Made by a program: the position numbers and the translations under genes. The notes below the pieces were generated by a model that saw only the letters and a list, made by a program, of their open reading frames with translations, had not been told where the DNA came from and searched no databases. Shown piece by piece: positions 25,362 to 32,712 of a stretch of DNA of 64,000 nt. How positions within the stretch are numbered: the stretch's first letter is position 1; each line of letters begins with the position of its first letter. The stretch spans positions 372,001-436,000 of the forward strand of contig CP075525.1 of the NCBI GenBank assembly GCA_025808415.1, given 5' to 3'. This DNA comes from Cyclobacteriaceae bacterium. GTDB taxonomy: Bacteria; Bacteroidota; Bacteroidia; Cytophagales; Cyclobacteriaceae.

Positions 25362-26060
25362 CTAATTCACCTTCTTCTGCTTCTCTTTATGCATTTCCAC
25401 CACGCGCTTTATTTGTTCGGTGGCAATGGCCACAGAATCCTGGCTCTTCTTGTTCTTTTCAATCAACGCCTGAAGGCTTAGGTTTTCAAGCTTGTTGGCT
25501 TCTATTGATTTCTCCAACTGAGCTTTTTCTTTTTCGTTGTTCTCCAGTCTCATCGTAAGGTTTTTCTGTTCATTTACGAGGCGTTGTTGTTGGCGTTCTA
25601 CCGCCTGCAAGGCTTTTGTTGACTCATCAACCTGCACCTGGATTTTATCGCGGTAGTATTTAACACCGAAATCGTAGATGATTCGCTCGAGCTCTTTGTG
25701 TACTTTTTCTGCCTCATCGGTATTGGCCCATTCACCGGGCTTTAAGCCAATCCACGCTACAGCGGTAGTAGTACGCTCTTTGGTGGTAGCATAAATCGGG
25801 CTTTTGTATGAGGTTCCATTAATTACCGTTTCGGTTAAGGTTAGCGGGTTCGCCCCAAGCTTCAATTTGGCAAACGACCTTAAGTACTTGTTGAACGAGG
25901 TTGCAACATCATCCTGTTTGCCCTCCAACTCAACTGCATAGCCTTCAACATTTTCGCCTTTTATGCGGTGCGATTCTTTCTCTACTTTTACCGATTGGCC
26001 TGTGGCAGACAGGCTAAGGACTATGAAAAAAATAAGGACAAACTTTTTACGGGCTTCCAT
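25362..26060 (-). CDS. Exported coiled-coil protein of unknown function
   Basis: 232 residues. N-terminal signal peptide (FVLIFFIVLSLSATGQS). Residues 25-135 hold a mixed alpha/beta domain (LKLGANPLTLTETVINGTSY, AWIGLKPGEWANTDEAEKV), and residues 140-225 are a long coiled coil rich in Glu, Lys and Gln. No enzyme motif. Such periplasmic coiled-coil proteins often act as scaffolds. Convergent with the hypothetical lipoprotein (6 bp) and divergent from the epimerase gene 38 bp away. Confidence 0.78.
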   Translation of the reverse strand: MEARKKFVLIFFIVLSLSATGQSVKVEKESHRIKGENVEGYAVELEGKQDDVATSFNKYLRSFAKLKLGANPLTLTETVINGTSYKSPIYATTKERTTTAVAWIGLKPGEWANTDEAEKVHKELERIIYDFGVKYYRDKIQVQVDESTKALQAVERQQQRLVNEQKNLTMRLENNEKEKAQLEKSIEANKLENLSLQALIEKNKKSQDSVAIATEQIKRVVEMHKEKQKKVN

Positions 26061-26098
26061 GTTGTTATGGTTATTGATGTAAAACTAATGCTACAAAA

Positions 26099-27010
26099 TT
26101 GATTCCAAAAAGAATACTCATAACCGGAGCCTCCGGACTAGTTGGCACGGAACTTACCGCCAACCTGATTAGAGCAGGTTACCAGGTTGTTCATTTAGGT
26201 CGGTCGAAACGCCACGGCAGCGTACCATCCTTTACGTGGGATGTTGATAAAGGAATTATCGAGGAGGGAGCACTTCAAGGAATCGATACTATTATTCATT
26301 TGGCCGGTGCAGGCATTGCTGATAAACCGTGGACTGCCAGACGGAAGCAGGAGATTTTAGAAAGTCGCACTCGATCTTCAGCATTGTTATATCAAACACT
26401 TAAAAGCACCCATCATCAGGTAAAATCTTTTATATCAGCCAGTGCTATCGGATATTACGGCTTTGGTGGCAGCGATGAGGTATTTACAGAATCCAGTGAA
26501 GCGGGAACTGATTTTTTAGCGGATGTGGTTAAGGCGTGGGAACATGAAGTGGACAAGATTCAGGAACTTAACATCCGCACAGTGAAAATCAGAATTGGTA
26601 TTGTACTTGCCGATAAAGGGGGCGCCTTAAAAGAAATAGCCAAGCCTGTTCGTTACGGTATTGGAGCGCCTCTGGGTAGCGGCAAGCAGCCGATGAGTTG
26701 GATTCACATAGATGACCTGTGTATGATGTTTCGGTATGCCATTGAGAATGAAAACCTGATCGGTGCATACAACGGTGTTTCCTCCCACTGGTCTACAAAC
26801 CGTGAGGTAACGAAAGCCATCGCGAAAGCATTGCATCGCACCCTGCTCCTTCCACCAGTTCCTTCTTTTGTTATGAAACTTATGTTGGGCGAAATGGCTA
26901 ACCTGGTTTTATTGGGGAGTAAGGTATCAGCAGAAAAAATTCTGCAGACTGGATTCAAATTTCAATATGAAGACCTGACAGCAGCCATTGAATCGTTTTA
27001 CAGGAGATAG
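26099..27010 (+). CDS. TIGR01777-family NAD(P)-binding epimerase (YfcH-like)
   Basis: 303 residues, extended short-chain dehydrogenase. The dinucleotide-binding turn is LITGASGLVGTELTANL; further family marks are IDTIIHLAGAGIADKPW, SSAIGYYG (read SASAIGYYGFG), and the C-terminal domain DUF1731 with LPPVPSFVMKLMLGEMA and LLGSKVSAEKIL. Function of the family is unclear; some plant relatives affect cell division. The start is a TTG at 26099 because the NAD-binding strand begins immediately after it and no in-frame ATG exists upstream. Confidence 0.9.
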   Translation: MIPKRILITGASGLVGTELTANLIRAGYQVVHLGRSKRHGSVPSFTWDVDKGIIEEGALQGIDTIIHLAGAGIADKPWTARRKQEILESRTRSSALLYQTLKSTHHQVKSFISASAIGYYGFGGSDEVFTESSEAGTDFLADVVKAWEHEVDKIQELNIRTVKIRIGIVLADKGGALKEIAKPVRYGIGAPLGSGKQPMSWIHIDDLCMMFRYAIENENLIGAYNGVSSHWSTNREVTKAIAKALHRTLLLPPVPSFVMKLMLGEMANLVLLGSKVSAEKILQTGFKFQYEDLTAAIESFYRR

Positions 27011-27056
27011 TTAGGAAGTTATTACTAGAAATCAATCGCAAAAAACATTTACTCGT

Positions 27057-27130
27057 GTCAGCCTGAGCTTGTCGAAGTCTAATTTCAACCTTAAAAGCCG
27101 ATTTCGGCAGACTGCCTGACCGGTCGGCAG
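27057..27130. repeat. Two short dispersed-repeat fragments in a 157-bp gap
   Basis: The gap between convergent genes holds GTCAGCCTGAGCTTGTCGAA at 27057-27076, a wording very common in bacterial intergenic repeats, and a perfect hairpin CTGCCTGACCGGTCGGCAG at 27112-27130. The latter resembles the palindrome inside mutS. Nothing else is seen in this gap. Confidence 0.5.
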
Positions 27131-27167
27131 AGCAATCTGACATAAAAGGTATTTTTAAGACGCGTTC

Positions 27168-28199
27168 CTAGTATTTCTTTCTATTTGCAAATGCCACCAG
27201 CGAAAGCATAACCGGCACTTCTACCAAAACACCAACTACCGTTACCAAGGCAGCTGGTGATTGTAAACCAAACAGTGAAATGGCAACCGCTACAGACAGT
27301 TCAAAAAAGTTACTGGCGCCAATCATCGCTGCCGGTGCACACACGGCATAATTCAGATTTAATTTTTTCCCACCATACCAGGCAATAAAAAAGATGAAAT
27401 AGGTTTGGATGACCAACGGAACTGCTGCCAGTAAAATAATCAGCGGATTGTTGAGAATATTCTGACCCTGAAAGGCAAACAGGAAAATCAGTGTTACGGG
27501 TAAGGCAATAATACTGACGGGTTTTAGTTTAGGAAGAAACTCTTTTTTAAACCACTCTTCTCCTTTTGTTTTCAATAGAATACGTTGCGTAATAACTCCG
27601 GCCACCAGGGGAATTACTACGAAAATCACCACACTGGCAACTAACGTTTCATATGGAATGGCTACGTCAGTCATGCCTAGCAGCAACCCAACAATCGGCA
27701 CAAAAGCCACTAAAATAATAAGGTCGTTTACCGACACCTGCACAAGTGTGTAATTCGGGTCACCGTCCGATAGGTATGACCACACAAACACCATGGCCGT
27801 GCACGGTGCTGCACCCAATAGTATAGCACCCGCAATGTATTCGCCTGCTACTGCAGGATCAATCCATGCCGAGTAGAGTTTGGTGAAGAATATCCAGGCA
27901 AAGAAAGCCATCGTAAATGGTTTGATCAGCCAGTTGATAATTACTGTCCATACTACACCACGGGGTTTTTCGCCAATTTTTTTGATGCTGGTAAAATCCA
28001 CTTGCAGCATCATGGGGTAAATCATTAGCCAAATAAGTACAGCAACCGGAAGGTTTACATTGGCAATCTCCATACGGCTGATAGCTTTCATGGTATCACC
28101 GGCATAATTACCAATAGCAATACCCAAAACGATACATGCCCCAACCCACAGGGAAAGGTAGCGATCAAAAAAACCAATGACTTTTTTCTGCGGCATCAT
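27168..28199 (-). CDS. ACR3-type arsenite efflux transporter
   Basis: 343 residues, ten hydrophobic helices, bile-acid/arsenite permease fold. The signature GAAPCTAMVFVWSYL contains the functional cysteine, and SVNDLIILVAFVPIVG the second conserved segment; an N-terminal FFDRYLSLWVGACIVLG and PMMLQVDF are also typical. It exports As(III), using the membrane potential or proton gradient. No arsC or arsR gene is next to it. A perfect 16-bp palindrome lies 20 bp before its ATG and occurs again before the TonB receptor. Confidence 0.94.
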   Translation of the reverse strand: MMPQKKVIGFFDRYLSLWVGACIVLGIAIGNYAGDTMKAISRMEIANVNLPVAVLIWLMIYPMMLQVDFTSIKKIGEKPRGVVWTVIINWLIKPFTMAFFAWIFFTKLYSAWIDPAVAGEYIAGAILLGAAPCTAMVFVWSYLSDGDPNYTLVQVSVNDLIILVAFVPIVGLLLGMTDVAIPYETLVASVVIFVVIPLVAGVITQRILLKTKGEEWFKKEFLPKLKPVSIIALPVTLIFLFAFQGQNILNNPLIILLAAVPLVIQTYFIFFIAWYGGKKLNLNYAVCAPAAMIGASNFFELSVAVAISLFGLQSPAALVTVVGVLVEVPVMLSLVAFANRKKY

Positions 28200-28219
28200 G
28201 ATTTTGGTGAATTTTATTG

Positions 28220-28235
28220 ATCGTAATATTACGAT
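28220..28235. promoter_or_regulatory. 16-bp palindrome, copy 2 (ArsR-type operator candidate)
   Basis: ATCGTAATATTACGAT, identical to 19879-19894, lies 20 bp upstream of the ACR3 start codon, where a repressor would block transcription. Arsenite exporters are normally controlled by ArsR/SmtB repressors that bind palindromes of this length, so ArsR is the likely ligand; the regulator gene is not in the window. Confidence 0.72.
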
Positions 28236-28387
28236 TTAAACCGTTTGATTTCTACTGAATTTTGTTTTAGGTAGACGTGATTTATGTCATGGTTGGGTTT
28301 GTAACGATGAGGCGTATACGGGTATGTAAAAGGCCATCATTTTAAACAGATACTCGTATATTTCGGGTATAACTGAATTGTAGCGAA

Positions 28388-29149
28388 ATGAATTCGAAAA
28401 GAAAAACAAAACCCAAGGCTGATCCGGAATTAATTCAACAAGCCATAGAAGAAGAGCACCGCATTCGTAAAGCCTTTAAAGACAAAGATTGGGCAGAGAT
28501 AAAAGGCGCCAACAGTTGGATGATCTTTAAGGTGATGAGTGAGTTTGTGGAAGGCATGGAAAAACTGGCCAAGATTGGACCATGTGTAACCATTTTTGGA
28601 TCGGCCCGCACCAAGCCTGCTAACAGCTATTATAAGATGGCTGAAGAAATTGCTTTTGAACTTGTACAACATGGCTATGGTGTAATTACCGGGGGCGGCC
28701 CAGGTATAATGGAGGCGGGTAACAAAGGCGCGCACCGGGCGGGCGGTAAGTCTGTAGGATTGAATATTTTTTTACCGTTCGAGCAGAAAGGAAATGTGTA
28801 CATCGATCCGGATAAACTCATCACGTTCGATTACTTTTTTGTACGCAAGGTGATGTTTGTAAAATATTCGCAGGGGTTTATAGTAATGCCGGGCGGTTTT
28901 GGAACGTTAGATGAACTGACCGAAGCGTTAACATTGATTCAAACGAAAAAAATCGGGCGGTTCCCGATTGTGATGGTAGGAAAAAAATTCTGGCAAGGCT
29001 GGCTGAAGTGGGTGAAGGATGTTTTGATTGTAGAAGGGATGATCAGCCCGGAGGATCTTGACTTGTTCAGCCTGGTGGATACCCCGGAAGATGCTGTGAA
29101 GGCCATTGATGACTTTTACTCAAAATATTTACTGGCTCCGAACTTTTAA
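28388..29149 (+). CDS. LOG-family (TIGR00730) Rossmann-fold nucleoside 5'-monophosphate phosphoribohydrolase-like protein
   Basis: 253 residues. The LOG signature is GGGPGIMEAGNKGA near residue 100 and PGGFGTLDELTE near residue 170, the latter holding the catalytic Arg/Glu pair region. Members cleave cytokinin or adenosine monophosphate to free base and ribose 5-phosphate. A helical N-terminus of about 60 residues precedes the domain, as in the longer bacterial form. Upstream, the direct repeats CGTATACGGGTAT (28313-28325) and CGTATATTTCGGGTAT (28355-28370) may be a regulator site. Starts at the first ATG. Confidence 0.9.
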   Translation: MNSKRKTKPKADPELIQQAIEEEHRIRKAFKDKDWAEIKGANSWMIFKVMSEFVEGMEKLAKIGPCVTIFGSARTKPANSYYKMAEEIAFELVQHGYGVITGGGPGIMEAGNKGAHRAGGKSVGLNIFLPFEQKGNVYIDPDKLITFDYFFVRKVMFVKYSQGFIVMPGGFGTLDELTEALTLIQTKKIGRFPIVMVGKKFWQGWLKWVKDVLIVEGMISPEDLDLFSLVDTPEDAVKAIDDFYSKYLLAPNF

Positions 29150-29184
29150 TCGGGGACCACTCTGTGCCCTCTGTGTTTAAGGTT

Positions 29185-30150
29185 ATGTTAGAAAAAAATT
29201 TTCCCTTAGCCATTTCTCTCCTCGCGCTGGCTATAGCCATTGGCTATGTACGGTTCTCGAATGAACGAATAAAAAAATTAATAGCGGAACAGGAACAGGC
29301 GCAAAAAATGCAGGATGGCACGTTAGCCCCTGCCGATTGGGAGGGTGCCGCACCCCCTTTTCCGGCCATCTCCTACGATCTGCCCAAGAACCTGAATTTT
29401 GCCGGAGAACCTGTGCCCATCGAAATTCCTGATGTGCTGGAGAGGCTTGATCGCGAATTGCAGATTAACATATATCTGCACAGCAGCACCATCTTTCTGA
29501 TTAAGCGAGCCAACCGATGGCTTCCGCAAATGCAGGAAATTCTGCGCAAGCATAATATCCCCGATGATTTTAAATACCTGCCGCTTATTGAATCAGGATT
29601 GTTAAATGATATTTCACCTAAAGATGCCGTGGGGTACTGGCAGATTTTGAAAACCTCAGGCCGGGAACTGGGACTTGAAATTGAAAAAGAAGTTGATGAA
29701 CGTTATGATCCGCTTAAGGCGACAGAAGCAGCCTGCAAATATTTGAATAACGCGTATAGAAAATTTGGCAACTGGACGTTGGTGGCGGCATCCTACAACC
29801 GGGGCATTGCTGGTGTGGGGCGCGCTTTAGAGAGCCAACAAGTAGATAATTTTTATGACCTGCATTTGGTAGATGAAACTTCTCGCTATGTGTTTCGCAT
29901 TATCGCCATTAAGGAAATTATTGAAAACCCCATCAAGTATGGGTTTAATGTAAACCCGAAACATTTGTACCAGCAGGAACAACTCCGCTATGTCGAAGTA
30001 GCAGAAACCATTCCTGACCTGATTAAGTTTTCCAAGCAGCAGGGAATAAATTACAAATTGTTGAAACGCCACAACCCATGGTTGCGCGATGACCGGCTTA
30101 CGGTAAAGCGCGGCAAGGTTTACCAAATTGCCCTTCCGGTTAATAAATAA
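29185..30150 (+). CDS. Membrane-anchored lytic transglycosylase (MltD/SLT type)
   Basis: 321 residues. An N-terminal hydrophobic helix (FPLAISLLALAIAIGYV) anchors it in the membrane facing the periplasm. The SLT domain spans about 130-250: YLPLIESGL with the catalytic Glu, then DAVGYWQI, and AASYNRGIAGVGRAL near the end. It cleaves the MurNAc-GlcNAc bond of peptidoglycan to yield anhydro-ends. The last 50 residues resemble one LysM-like repeat. I prefer ATG 29185; a GTG at 29164 would add 7 residues. Followed 5 bp later by a creatininase-like gene. Confidence 0.88.
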   Translation: MLEKNFPLAISLLALAIAIGYVRFSNERIKKLIAEQEQAQKMQDGTLAPADWEGAAPPFPAISYDLPKNLNFAGEPVPIEIPDVLERLDRELQINIYLHSSTIFLIKRANRWLPQMQEILRKHNIPDDFKYLPLIESGLLNDISPKDAVGYWQILKTSGRELGLEIEKEVDERYDPLKATEAACKYLNNAYRKFGNWTLVAASYNRGIAGVGRALESQQVDNFYDLHLVDETSRYVFRIIAIKEIIENPIKYGFNVNPKHLYQQEQLRYVEVAETIPDLIKFSKQQGINYKLLKRHNPWLRDDRLTVKRGKVYQIALPVNK

Positions 30151-30155
30151 ACACT

Positions 30156-30917
30156 ATGCGTCCCTATATTCTGGCCGAATCAAACTGGAAATACATAAAG
30201 GATGCTTCTTTTGAAGTAGCCGTACTTCCGTGGGGAGCCTGTGAAGCACATAACTATCATTTGCCTTATGCAACCGACATCATTGAATCCGAACACATAG
30301 CGGCAGAGGCTGCACGATTGACCTGGGAGCAAGGTGCAAAAGTGATTGTGTTGCCTGCAATTCCGTTTGGCGTAAACACCGGTCAGTTTGATGTGAAGCT
30401 TGATATCAACATGAATCCTTCCACACAACTTGCTGTATTGCGTGATGTAATAGACGTGCTTAACCGGCAAGGAATCCACAAACTTATTATCCTGAACAGT
30501 CATGGTGGAAATGATTTTAAGCCCATGATTCGTGAGCTCGGACTGCGTTTTCCGAATATGTTTCTTACCATGTGCAACTGGTTTCAAACCCTTGATCAAA
30601 AACAATTCTTTGAGCATAAAGACAACCATGCGGGTGAAATGGAAACCAGTCTGATGCTGAATTTACGTCCCGATTTGGTGTTACCACTTGCTGAGGCTGC
30701 TGACGGTGCAGCGAAAAAGTTCAGGTTCACGGCCATTCGCGAGGGCGGGGCATGGGCTGAACGCAGGTGGACCCAGGTTACGACATCAACCGGAGTAGGC
30801 GATCCGCGGAAAGCAACGCGTGAAAAAGGAGAGAAGTACTTTAAAGCTGTAACTGAAAAAGTTTCACAGTTTATTACTGAAGTAGCGGAAACAAAGCCAG
30901 GAGATTTTTATGTGTAA
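30156..30917 (+). CDS. Creatininase-family amidohydrolase
   Basis: 253 residues. Metal-site motifs of the creatininase/MftE family are present: WGACEAHNYHLPYATDII (Glu and His ligands and the Asp in ATD), NSHGGND and DNHAGEMETS. These enzymes hydrolyse cyclic or formyl amides with two metals; the substrate here is unknown. It lies 5 bp after the transglycosylase gene in the same direction and converges on the D-threonine aldolase-like gene. No creatine-pathway gene is nearby. Confidence 0.9.
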   Translation: MRPYILAESNWKYIKDASFEVAVLPWGACEAHNYHLPYATDIIESEHIAAEAARLTWEQGAKVIVLPAIPFGVNTGQFDVKLDINMNPSTQLAVLRDVIDVLNRQGIHKLIILNSHGGNDFKPMIRELGLRFPNMFLTMCNWFQTLDQKQFFEHKDNHAGEMETSLMLNLRPDLVLPLAEAADGAAKKFRFTAIREGGAWAERRWTQVTTSTGVGDPRKATREKGEKYFKAVTEKVSQFITEVAETKPGDFYV

Positions 30918-30920
30918 CCT

Positions 30921-32021
30921 TTACCGCATCATGGAAATCGCTTCTTCCTCCAATGGTCTGAGTGCTTTCATCACATCAGCCGTTAGGCAAGAATGTATAG
31001 GCAACACACCCAACCAATCACCAACCTTAATGTTTTCGGCTTGATTCTTATACGCATGGATGATTCCATGTTCCTGTGAAAGTGATTTAATATACATGCC
31101 TGTATCTTCGGTGCTCCAACCACCGTTCGTTAATTGCACCACTTTTCCAAAGGAGGTGGCGCCATCTGGCAGAACAAGATTGTCTTTTGAAAAATGAACC
31201 GCCCCTCCATGAACAACAACCTCATTTCGTTCGGGGTACGCAGCTACTACCGGGCAGGCCATGGCCACAGCAATTTGTTCTGATGAGCAAGAACCAATGG
31301 CAACTTGCATAAAATCATAAAACACAAAATTTCCAGGTCGAATCTCATCAACTCCAGCGAAAGATTCAGCAACGCTGCAGGTTGGTGTGTCGCCAAGCGA
31401 AAAAATCAAGCCTGGATAATGGTTTGAATATTTTTGTTTGAGTGTTTTTGCGATCGTCAGTGTATGTTGGCAAATGTTGCGAATCGCATTTTTGTCGTTG
31501 CGGATTTTATAGCTGTGGCCATCGTGTGTTAAAAAACCTTTAAACGATAAGTGCGGGTAAGCATTTATCCGATTCAGAATAGCATCAAGTAACGTAAAGT
31601 CTTCTGCCGCAACGCCCGTGCGGTGATACCCGGTATCCATTTCAATAAACAGGTTGACCGGATGATGAATTTCTTTTCCAAGCAGATCAACCGTTTCTGC
31701 TGAAACGACCAACAGGTTCAAGGTTATCTTTTCGGCCAACTGGTTAATACGATCTTTCTCGTGAATGTTTACCGGAAAAGCTACGGTAATATCGCGCCAC
31801 CCATCGCTGGCAAAGTATTCAGCCATTTTCATGGAAGACACTGTGATTTTTTCAACACCAAACTCCCGGAACCACCGGGCCACTTCATGCGACTGGTGCG
31901 TTTTAAAATGTGGCCGGAAACCCACATTATTCTTTCGCGCTTTCTCTGCCATCATGGAAATGTTCGACAAACATTTTTGCTTATCGAGCAGGAGGGTTGG
32001 TTCGTAAAGTCTATAAATCAC
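30921..32021 (-). CDS. D-threonine aldolase / D-serine dehydratase-like PLP enzyme
   Basis: 366 residues of the alanine-racemase fold family (DSD1/D-TA). The PLP lysine is in FRPHFKTHQS near residue 40; the C-terminal metal site His-x-Cys is in PIHSCLTADVM near residue 347. Family members split D-threonine or D-3-hydroxy acids, or dehydrate D-serine, in the cytoplasm. The start is GTG (32019-32021), overlapping the PIN toxin stop by 4 bp, so it is translationally coupled to a toxin-antitoxin pair, an odd partnership. Confidence 0.9.
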   Translation of the reverse strand: MIYRLYEPTLLLDKQKCLSNISMMAEKARKNNVGFRPHFKTHQSHEVARWFREFGVEKITVSSMKMAEYFASDGWRDITVAFPVNIHEKDRINQLAEKITLNLLVVSAETVDLLGKEIHHPVNLFIEMDTGYHRTGVAAEDFTLLDAILNRINAYPHLSFKGFLTHDGHSYKIRNDKNAIRNICQHTLTIAKTLKQKYSNHYPGLIFSLGDTPTCSVAESFAGVDEIRPGNFVFYDFMQVAIGSCSSEQIAVAMACPVVAAYPERNEVVVHGGAVHFSKDNLVLPDGATSFGKVVQLTNGGWSTEDTGMYIKSLSQEHGIIHAYKNQAENIKVGDWLGVLPIHSCLTADVMKALRPLEEEAISMMR

Positions 32022-32431
32022 TGCTTAAATGCTTTTAGAAAATCGGCAGGTGAAAGAATAGGTATGCCACGGAAGGGATGGAGTAAGAGCAGATCCGGAT
32101 CGCTGGAAATTATAGCTGAAGCTGCACAACTCACGGCCAGTTCCAAAAACATATTATCCTTAGGATCGCGACATTCTGTAATTTGAACTGTGGCCTCTTT
32201 GAAGTGTCCCCTATCTTCAATCAGCGCAATCATCCTTAGACGGTTTTCGAGTTGCTGATACCGCTCAAACTTTTCACGTGTAAACGTTGTAGCAAATTCA
32301 TGGAAAGTAGCTTTTGAAAATACGGCTATGCCTTTTTGCCAGACCAGATCGTACGCTTGTCGGGTAGCAGATTGAGGAAGAAGATGAGCGCTAATCAGTA
32401 CATTGGTATCAATTATAAAAAGATCAGTCAT
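32018..32431 (-). CDS. PIN-domain toxin (TIGR00305 type)
   Basis: 137 residues. The PIN signature is complete: Asp in FIIDTNVLISAH at the N-terminus, acidic pair CRDPKDNMFLEL near residue 93, and a later acidic SSDPDLL. PIN proteins are Mg-dependent ribonucleases that cleave RNA and halt growth. It starts 8 bp inside the upstream small gene, which fits the antitoxin role, and ends on the GTG of the PLP enzyme gene. Confidence 0.9.
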   Translation of the reverse strand: MTDLFIIDTNVLISAHLLPQSATRQAYDLVWQKGIAVFSKATFHEFATTFTREKFERYQQLENRLRMIALIEDRGHFKEATVQITECRDPKDNMFLELAVSCAASAIISSDPDLLLLHPFRGIPILSPADFLKAFKQ

Positions 32432-32654
32432 CTTTTTTCAAAAGTTCTTCTAAAACTTCAGGTGTTAACCCATTAGCAATAGCCTGATTACCGAATTCGT
32501 CCAATAGAGTTTTGTATGTATCGTTTGTTATATCGTTGGCTGCTTTTTTTAACAACAGGCTCAAGGCCTCAGAAATTTGTTGCTGCTTATCTGCACTAAG
32601 CAGGTGGTAGATTTTTCCAACACTGTCATCAACCTGAATTACTATCCGTTCCAT
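32424..32654 (-). CDS. Antitoxin of the PIN toxin
   Basis: 76 residues: an N-terminal MERIVIQVDDSVGKIYHLL beta-alpha segment, then helices ending in GLTPEVLEELLKKDD. Small, acidic at the end, and overlapping the PIN gene by 8 bp, as antitoxins do. It is presumed to bind and neutralise the toxin and repress the operon. No named family recognised with certainty. Confidence 0.75.
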   Translation of the reverse strand: MERIVIQVDDSVGKIYHLLSADKQQQISEALSLLLKKAANDITNDTYKTLLDEFGNQAIANGLTPEVLEELLKKDD

Positions 32655-32712
32655 TGGCTTTTAATTTGTAATCTAAAGGTAAAGATAAACCGCCACTTTT
32701 TAACAGGTGTAA

